Assembly (NCBI GenBank): GCA_016208525.1
Contig: JACQYJ010000091.1
Span: 1-18,078 of the forward strand
Direction: 5' to 3'
Source of the DNA: Deltaproteobacteria bacterium
Lineage (GTDB): Bacteria; Desulfobacterota; JAENJC01
DNA: 18,078 nucleotides
Positions within the stretch are counted from its first letter, which is position 1, and each line of letters begins with the position of its first letter. The notes below the pieces were generated by a model. That model was not told the origin of the DNA, searched no databases, and saw only the letters and a list, made by a program, of their open reading frames with translations. Of the stretch, positions 13,451 to 18,078 are shown piece by piece. The position numbers were made by a program, and so were the translations under genes.

Positions 13451-16108
13451 ATGGCTGACAAGATCATTATAAAGGGCGCGCGGGAGCACAATCTAAAGGA
13501 CATCGACGTGGAGATACCGAGGGATAAACTCGTTGTTATAACGGGTCTTTCCGGTTCAGGAAAGTCCTCCCTTGCCTTTGACACCATATACGCCGAGGGT
13601 CAGAGGAGGTATGTGGAGTCTCTCTCAGCTTACGCCCGCCAGTTTCTTGAACAGATGGAGAAGCCTGATGTGGATTCCATTGAGGGACTGTCTCCGGCCA
13701 TATCCATAGAGCAGAAGACCACATCAAAGAACCCCCGCTCCACAGTTGGAACCGTTACTGAGATATACGACTACCTGAGGCTTCTCTTTGCCAGGGTAGG
13801 GAAGCCTTTCTGCTACCAGTGCGGGAAGGAGATATCTTCCCAGCCCATTTCCCAGATGGTGGACCAACTCCTGGCGCTCCCTGAAGGGAGCAGGGTGAAC
13901 CTCTACGCCCCGGTAGTGAGAAGCAGAAAGGGGGAGTACAAGAAAGAGCTTTACCAGTTCAGGAAGGACGGGTTCCTGAGGGCCAGGATAGATAAGAAGG
14001 TCACAGACCTTTCCGAGGATATAACCCTGGACAAAAACAAGAAGCACGACATAGATGTCATGGTGGACAGGGTTGTGATAAAGGAGGGTGTCGCAGGAAG
14101 GGTTGCGGAGGCCTTCGAGACAGCGCTCAAGCTCGCTGACGGGATTGCCAGGGCAGAGGTTGTTGGCGACAGGGAGATCCTTTTCAGCGACAAGTTCGCA
14201 TGTATAGAGTGCGGAATAAGCTACCCGGAGATCACTCCCCGGCTCTTTTCATTCAATAACCCTAACGGGGCTTGCCCTGCATGCGACTACAAACCTTTCC
14301 GGCAGCTCCCAAAGAAACATCAGGATGTAATACTTTACGGCTCCGGGGAGGAGGAGATCAAGTTTTATATAGAAGAGGAGGGACGGAAGTTCTCTTACAA
14401 GAAGCCGTTTGAAGGTGTAATCCCTGAACTCCAGAGGAGGTATCTCGAGACGGATTCAGAGTACGTTCGAGGGGAGATCGAGAGGTTCATGGGAAGCAGT
14501 CCATGTCCGACGTGCCATGGTAAACGGCTGAGAAGGGAGTCATTATTTATCAGGGTTGAGGGAAAGGATATCTCTGATGTTGTCTCGTTATCCGTATCAG
14601 GCGCCCTTGATTTCTTTAAGGCGCTGAAGCTCTGTGAAAGAGACAGGATTATTGCTGAGAGGATCATAAAGGAGATAAGGGAGAGGCTCGGGTTTCTCAT
14701 CCATGTGGGGCTGGACTACCTGACCCTGGACAGGGCCGCAGGGACGTTGTCCGGCGGAGAGGGGCAGAGGATAAGGCTTGCGACCCAGATAGGGTCATCC
14801 CTTGTCGGTGTCCTTTACATCCTTGACGAACCCTCCATAGGTCTTCACCAGAGGGACAACAAGAGGCTCCTCGACTCTCTGATGAGGCTCAGGGACATTG
14901 GGAACACTGTCCTTGTGGTGGAGCACGACGAGGAGACGATCCTTGAGGCGGACTATGTGCTGGACATGGGACCTGGAGCGGGTGTGAACGGCGGGAGGAT
15001 CGTGGCCCAGGGGACACCTTTGGAGATAATGAATAATGATGACTCCCTTACAGGGAGGTTCCTCTCAAGAAAAGAGATGATACATCTACCAGAGAAAAGG
15101 AGGGCCCCGAAGAAAAAGGCGATAAGGATTTTAGGCGCCAAAGGAAACAACCTCAAATCTGTGGATGTATCCATACCGATAGGACTCTTCACATGCGTTA
15201 CAGGGGTCTCAGGGTCAGGGAAGAGCACCCTTGTGGTGGACACACTTTACAGGGCCCTCTCCCAGAGGTTTTACGGAAGCAGGGAGAGGGCGGGTGAATA
15301 CGAAAGGATTGAGGGGCTTGAGTATATAGATAAGGTGATAGATATAGACCAGGCGCCAATAGGAAGGACCCCAAGGTCCAACCCTGCGACCTATTCAGGC
15401 CTCTTTACCCATATAAGGGACCTGTTCGCTGCCCTCCCTGAGTCCAGGGTGAGGGGATACAAGGCAGGGAGGTACTCTTTTAATGTAAAGGGGGGAAGGT
15501 GTGAGGCGTGCGCAGGAGACGGGATCGTAAAGATAGAGATGCATTTCCTCCCGGATATATACGTGACATGCGAGGTATGCAGAGGGAAGAGGTATAACAG
15601 GGAGACCATGGAGGTGAGATACAAGGGTAAGAATATAGCTGAGATACTTGACATGACTGTGGATCAGGCCCTTCCCATGCTTGAAAACATCCCTCCTATA
15701 AAGACCAAGCTCAAGACCTTGCAGGAGGTAGGGCTTGGATATATAAAACTCGGCCAGTCTGCAACTACGCTGTCCGGCGGAGAGGCCCAGCGGGTAAAAC
15801 TTGCCAAGGAGCTTTCAAAGAGAGGGACAGGAAAGACCCTTTACATCCTGGACGAGCCTACCACAGGTCTCCACTTCGCGGACATAAAGAAGCTCCTGGA
15901 GGTCTTGCATGCCCTTTGCGATGCAGGAAACACCATCCTCGTCATAGAGCACAACCTGGATGTCATAAAGACATCCGACCACATAATTGACCTGGGGCCT
16001 GAGGGAGGCGCAAATGGCGGCATGATTGTTGCGTCAGGAACTCCTGAGAAAGTGGCTGTGACAAAGGGCTCTTATACAGGAGAGTATCTAAAGAAAGTCC
16101 TATATTAA
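13451..16108 (+). CDS. uvrA: UvrABC excinuclease subunit A, lacking ~46 residues after the first zinc module
   Basis: The damage-sensing ABC-type ATPase of nucleotide excision repair, dimeric and UvrB-loading. NBD1 has Walker A GLSGSGKSS (32-40) and IDEP/signature LSGGEGQRIRLA with LDEPSIGLHQRD (about 433-469). The UvrB-binding region (about 118-250) appears intact. Zinc module 1 uses C251, C254, C275 and C278. NBD2 has GVSGSGKST (about 585-593), the zinc finger C684, C687, C707, C710, and LSGGEAQRVKLA with LDEPTTGLHFAD. After CPACD (279) the protein passes straight to YKPFRQLPKKHQDVILYGSG. In E. coli and most bacteria about 46 residues (GLG...LSL..GAI..W...LA.HYKF) lie between these points. 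The 885-residue length, against about 930-950, is explained by this single in-frame gap. The missing part belongs to the signature-domain-I region. It is divergent from nadE. Confidence 0.94.
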   Translation: MADKIIIKGAREHNLKDIDVEIPRDKLVVITGLSGSGKSSLAFDTIYAEGQRRYVESLSAYARQFLEQMEKPDVDSIEGLSPAISIEQKTTSKNPRSTVGTVTEIYDYLRLLFARVGKPFCYQCGKEISSQPISQMVDQLLALPEGSRVNLYAPVVRSRKGEYKKELYQFRKDGFLRARIDKKVTDLSEDITLDKNKKHDIDVMVDRVVIKEGVAGRVAEAFETALKLADGIARAEVVGDREILFSDKFACIECGISYPEITPRLFSFNNPNGACPACDYKPFRQLPKKHQDVILYGSGEEEIKFYIEEEGRKFSYKKPFEGVIPELQRRYLETDSEYVRGEIERFMGSSPCPTCHGKRLRRESLFIRVEGKDISDVVSLSVSGALDFFKALKLCERDRIIAERIIKEIRERLGFLIHVGLDYLTLDRAAGTLSGGEGQRIRLATQIGSSLVGVLYILDEPSIGLHQRDNKRLLDSLMRLRDIGNTVLVVEHDEETILEADYVLDMGPGAGVNGGRIVAQGTPLEIMNNDDSLTGRFLSRKEMIHLPEKRRAPKKKAIRILGAKGNNLKSVDVSIPIGLFTCVTGVSGSGKSTLVVDTLYRALSQRFYGSRERAGEYERIEGLEYIDKVIDIDQAPIGRTPRSNPATYSGLFTHIRDLFAALPESRVRGYKAGRYSFNVKGGRCEACAGDGIVKIEMHFLPDIYVTCEVCRGKRYNRETMEVRYKGKNIAEILDMTVDQALPMLENIPPIKTKLKTLQEVGLGYIKLGQSATTLSGGEAQRVKLAKELSKRGTGKTLYILDEPTTGLHFADIKKLLEVLHALCDAGNTILVIEHNLDVIKTSDHIIDLGPEGGANGGMIVASGTPEKVAVTKGSYTGEYLKKVLY

Positions 16109-16150
16109 TATATACAAAGGAGCCTCTTGCAAAATGCTTCATAATATTTA

Positions 16151-16243
16151 ACCACAAAGGGCACGAAGGACACAAAGTTAAAGAAAAGGCTTCAAATACC
16201 TCTATATTTTGATTTTTCTTCGTGTTCTTTGTGTGCTTTGTGG
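16151..16243. repeat. Inverted 10-bp-periodic 'cacaaag' repeat
   Basis: Left arm accacaaagggcacgaagga plus cacaaag (16151-16177) and right arm cttcgtgttctttgtgtgct plus ttgtggt (16218-16243) pair at about 22 of 27 positions, forming a long hairpin with a ~40-base AT-rich loop. Each arm repeats a 10-base theme (nCACRAAGnn). It resembles another dispersed intergenic family. It may also act as a transcript-end structure for uvrA, though there is no T-run directly after the stem (ggtaaaaata follows). The spacer 16109-16369 contains no gene. Confidence 0.7.
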
Positions 16244-16298
16244 TAAAAATAGTTTTTAAATGACCCGGCTTAAGAGTTTTACAAGACCCTCAAAGGGG

Positions 16299-16327
16299 TT
16301 GCTTTTGACTGAGAGATTGATTATAGT
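16299..16327 (+). promoter_or_regulatory. Possible promoter for the mltD-like gene
   Basis: TATAGT (16322-16327, 5 of 6 for a -10) has TTGCTT (16299-16304, about 3 of 6) 17 bases upstream. A TTGACT at 16305-16310 is closer to consensus but only 11 bases from the -10. A start near 16334 would leave a leader of about 36 nt containing the AGGAGGT site. The call is weak. Confidence 0.3.
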
Positions 16328-16369
16328 TGGTTCGATTCCGTATCATAAGCTGCATCAGGAGGTGGAGAT

Positions 16370-17761
16370 ATGAATAAATTATTGCCAGTCTTTGTTGTCT
16401 CCCTTACGGTCTTAATCCCGAATATCATCAATGCAGACCAGTCCGAGACTGAATCAGACCGGAAGATAGAGGTTGCAGATTCTGCACAGATTATAGATAC
16501 AGCAGATACGGCACAGACACTTGATGATTCGCAGATAGTTGTTATCGTTAACCCGACCCCCGAACAAGTTTTGTCCTTAGATAAACAGATTTTGTCACCC
16601 GAGACCTTAGATGAAGGGATGCAGGAAGAGACCTCATCGCCTGAAGAAGTCGAGGAAACAGAAGTACCTGTTTTAACCACCTTTGACATACCCATGACAA
16701 CGAATGAAAAGGTCGAGATATATATTCACTATTTCACCAACAGGATCAGAGATAAATTCTCTACATGGCTTGGCCGCTCTGAGATGTACCTTCCTATGAT
16801 GAAAAAGACCTTCAGAGAGAAGGGGCTTCCTGAGGACCTTACATATCTTGTACTTATTGAGAGCGGTTTCAACAACAGGGCTTACTCGAGGGCCAAGGCT
16901 ACCGGCCAGTGGCAGTTCATGAAGGGCACAGGAAAGAGATATGGCCTCAGGATTGACAGATGGATAGACGAAAGGCGAGACCCTGAAAAGGCTACGGAGG
17001 CTGCTGCAGAATACCTTGGCGATCTTTACGGCCTGTTTAACGATTGGCACCTGGCGGCAGCCGGATACAATGCGGGGGCGGGAAAGATAGGCAGGGCCAT
17101 AAAGAAATATAAGACAGATGATTTTTGGCAGCTTTCCCAGCCTAAATATAAATATCTGAGAAGGGAAACCAAGGACTATGTCCCTAAGCTGATAGCCGCA
17201 GCCATGATAGCCAAGGAACCTGCAAAATACGGGTTTGATGATATAGAGTACCATCCATCCCTTGCATATGAAAAGGTAACAATAAACAGGATGACGGACT
17301 TGAGAGATATCTCAAGCGCCGCAGAGTGCAGCCTTGAAGATGTCCAGACACTTAATCCAGCGCTAAAGACAAAATTCACACCGCCCAACTATCCGGACTA
17401 TGAACTAAATGTCCCGATGGGGAAGAAGGAGATACTGGAAGACAGGCTCGCCTCCATCAACGGCGTTTCTGAAAAGGCAGCGCTTAGAGAGGTCGGACCG
17501 GAAAAGAACAGCGTGTCCAGAAAGAAATCATCTCGCGCCAAACGTGCGCAGGCGCAAACTGTCTCAATAGAGACAGCTTCAAAGGGGGTTATCAGTTACA
17601 TCGTAAAGGAAGGCGATACCCTCTGGGGGATTGCGGCAAAATACAGTGTGGATGTAAGGCATCTGGCTTCCTGGAACAATCTCAGAAATCAACACCAGTT
17701 GAAAACGGGGCAGAGGTTAAATATACATGTCGGAAGAGATGCCGGCAAGAAGGTTTCATAA
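16370..17761 (+). CDS. mltD: MltD-like membrane-bound lytic transglycosylase with C-terminal LysM
   Basis: Cleaves peptidoglycan glycan strands to 1,6-anhydro-muropeptides, in cell-wall turnover. The N-terminus is a signal peptide (MNKLLPVFVVSLTVLIPNIINA, cleavage probably near 22-24). It lacks the lipobox cysteine of E. coli MltD. An acidic Ser/Thr/Glu-rich spacer follows (about 24-105). The goose-lysozyme-like SLT domain spans about 118-290, with catalytic E164 in LVLIESGFNNRAYSRAKATG, then QWQFMKGTGKRYGL and AAGYNAGAGKIGRAI. An intermediate LysM-like region follows (about 300-350). A basic linker (RKKSSRAKRAQAQ) precedes a clear LysM at 409-453 (YIVKEGDTLWGIAAKYSVDV) for glycan binding. 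The start is supported by AGGAGGT at 16357-16363, six bases before the ATG, the best Shine-Dalgarno in the window. The gene ends before a strong terminator. Confidence 0.9.
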   Translation: MNKLLPVFVVSLTVLIPNIINADQSETESDRKIEVADSAQIIDTADTAQTLDDSQIVVIVNPTPEQVLSLDKQILSPETLDEGMQEETSSPEEVEETEVPVLTTFDIPMTTNEKVEIYIHYFTNRIRDKFSTWLGRSEMYLPMMKKTFREKGLPEDLTYLVLIESGFNNRAYSRAKATGQWQFMKGTGKRYGLRIDRWIDERRDPEKATEAAAEYLGDLYGLFNDWHLAAAGYNAGAGKIGRAIKKYKTDDFWQLSQPKYKYLRRETKDYVPKLIAAAMIAKEPAKYGFDDIEYHPSLAYEKVTINRMTDLRDISSAAECSLEDVQTLNPALKTKFTPPNYPDYELNVPMGKKEILEDRLASINGVSEKAALREVGPEKNSVSRKKSSRAKRAQAQTVSIETASKGVISYIVKEGDTLWGIAAKYSVDVRHLASWNNLRNQHQLKTGQRLNIHVGRDAGKKVS

Positions 17762-17801
17762 GGCACGCCGGGGGTCAAAAATAAGCAGTAACCAGAGACA
17801 G

Positions 17802-17832
17802 CTGCCAACCGCATGGTTGGCAGTTTCATTTT
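17802..17832 (+). terminator. Intrinsic terminator after the mltD-like gene
   Basis: A perfect 9-bp stem CTGCCAACC (17802-17810) and GGTTGGCAG (17815-17823) with the tetraloop GCAT is followed directly by TTTCATTTT. It lies 41 bases after the stop codon. It should separate the mltD-like transcript from moeA. Confidence 0.88.
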
Positions 17833-17850
17833 ATAATATACGAGGAATCT

Positions 17851-18078
17851 ATGATATCAGTTGAAGATGCCCTTTCCCTTATTCTCTCACAGATAAGGGA
17901 GATGGGGACTGAGAGGGTAGATATAACATCTTCCCTCGGAAGGGTGATTGCAGAAGATATCTATGCCAGGCGGAACAACCCTCCCTGGGACAACTCCGCC
18001 ATGGACGGTTACGCCTTAAGGCATGAGGACATAAAAGGGGCGACAAGGGAAAAACCGGCAATCCTGAAGGTAATAGAA
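17851..18078 (+). CDS. moeA: Molybdopterin molybdenumtransferase MoeA, N-terminal part (runs off right edge)
   Basis: Inserts molybdenum into adenylylated molybdopterin, the last step of Mo-cofactor synthesis. The 76 visible codons begin MISVEDALSLILSQIREMG and continue SLGRVIAEDIYARRNNPPWD, then NSAMDGYALRHEDI. The VEDAL start, the GRVLAEDI-like strand and the P-x-x-D-N-S-A-M-D-G-Y-A motif are diagnostic of MoeA domain I. GAGGA at 17842-17846 lies four bases before the ATG. The frame stays open to the window end. A molybdenum cofactor pathway implies molybdoenzymes elsewhere in the genome, consistent with anaerobic or facultative respiration. Confidence 0.93.
   Translation, partial: MISVEDALSLILSQIREMGTERVDITSSLGRVIAEDIYARRNNPPWDNSAMDGYALRHEDIKGATREKPAILKVIE

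Noticed and set aside
16329..16345. tRNA T-arm-like sequence ggttcgattcc before the mltD-like gene
   Set aside because: Only three of the five stem pairs form and no acceptor, D or anticodon arms can be found around it.
17817..17837. TTGGCA and perfect TATAAT before moeA as a promoter
   Set aside because: The two boxes are only 9 bases apart and TTGGCA is inside the terminator stem. TATAAT alone in an AT-rich tail is not enough evidence.

Overview
The window looks like part of a free-living environmental Gram-negative bacterial chromosome. Housekeeping genes are typical and well conserved, and spacers are short. A periplasmic/outer-membrane type lytic transglycosylase points to a Gram-negative envelope. 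Several palindromic repeat families sit both between and inside genes. From memory, this repeat style (translated forms such as PFDKLRAN, LRQAQHER, SEAKQS) is common in Nitrospirota and deltaproteobacterial (Desulfobacterota) genomes and metagenome bins. That placement is an inference with low to moderate confidence.

Left third (1-5462, all minus strand): a decayed type III restriction-modification locus lying directly downstream of rsmD-coaD. In transcription order it holds mod (intact DNA methyltransferase), a RhuM-family gene with a large internal deletion, a small hypothetical protein (DUF6155-like), a MITE-like palindromic element, a 37-codon copy of the res 5' end, an AlbA_2/RecG-C-like ATPase gene broken by one in-frame TAA, and the N-terminal 160 codons of res, which runs off the left edge. 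mod appears to encode a complete enzyme. The accessory genes between mod and res are damaged.

Middle (5482-8411): rsmD (16S rRNA m2G966 methyltransferase) and coaD (CoA biosynthesis) on the minus strand, with a good sigma70-type promoter before rsmD. A repeat-bearing spacer follows, then gltA/gltD-type NADPH-dependent glutamate synthase on the plus strand, possibly read from a leaderless transcript.

Right (8418-18078): nadE and mfd form a tight minus-strand operon whose mfd end meets gltA tail to tail. uvrA is divergent from nadE on the plus strand. A MltD-like transglycosylase with LysM follows, then a clear intrinsic terminator, then the start of moeA, cut by the right edge. Mfd and UvrA are functional partners in transcription-coupled nucleotide excision repair.

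The most unusual feature is a set of clean in-frame lesions in genes that should be functional. Mfd carries a REP-like repeat product at the D2/D1b boundary, and the usual helical segment there appears to be missing. UvrA lacks about 46 residues after its first zinc module. NadE lacks the linker and first helix between its glutaminase and synthetase domains. mod and res also carry in-frame repeat insertions. I see no CRISPR array, rRNA, tRNA or classical transposase gene. I did not find a clearly new defence system. The noteworthy material is the repeat ecology, the in-frame indels, and the eroded type III R-M island.
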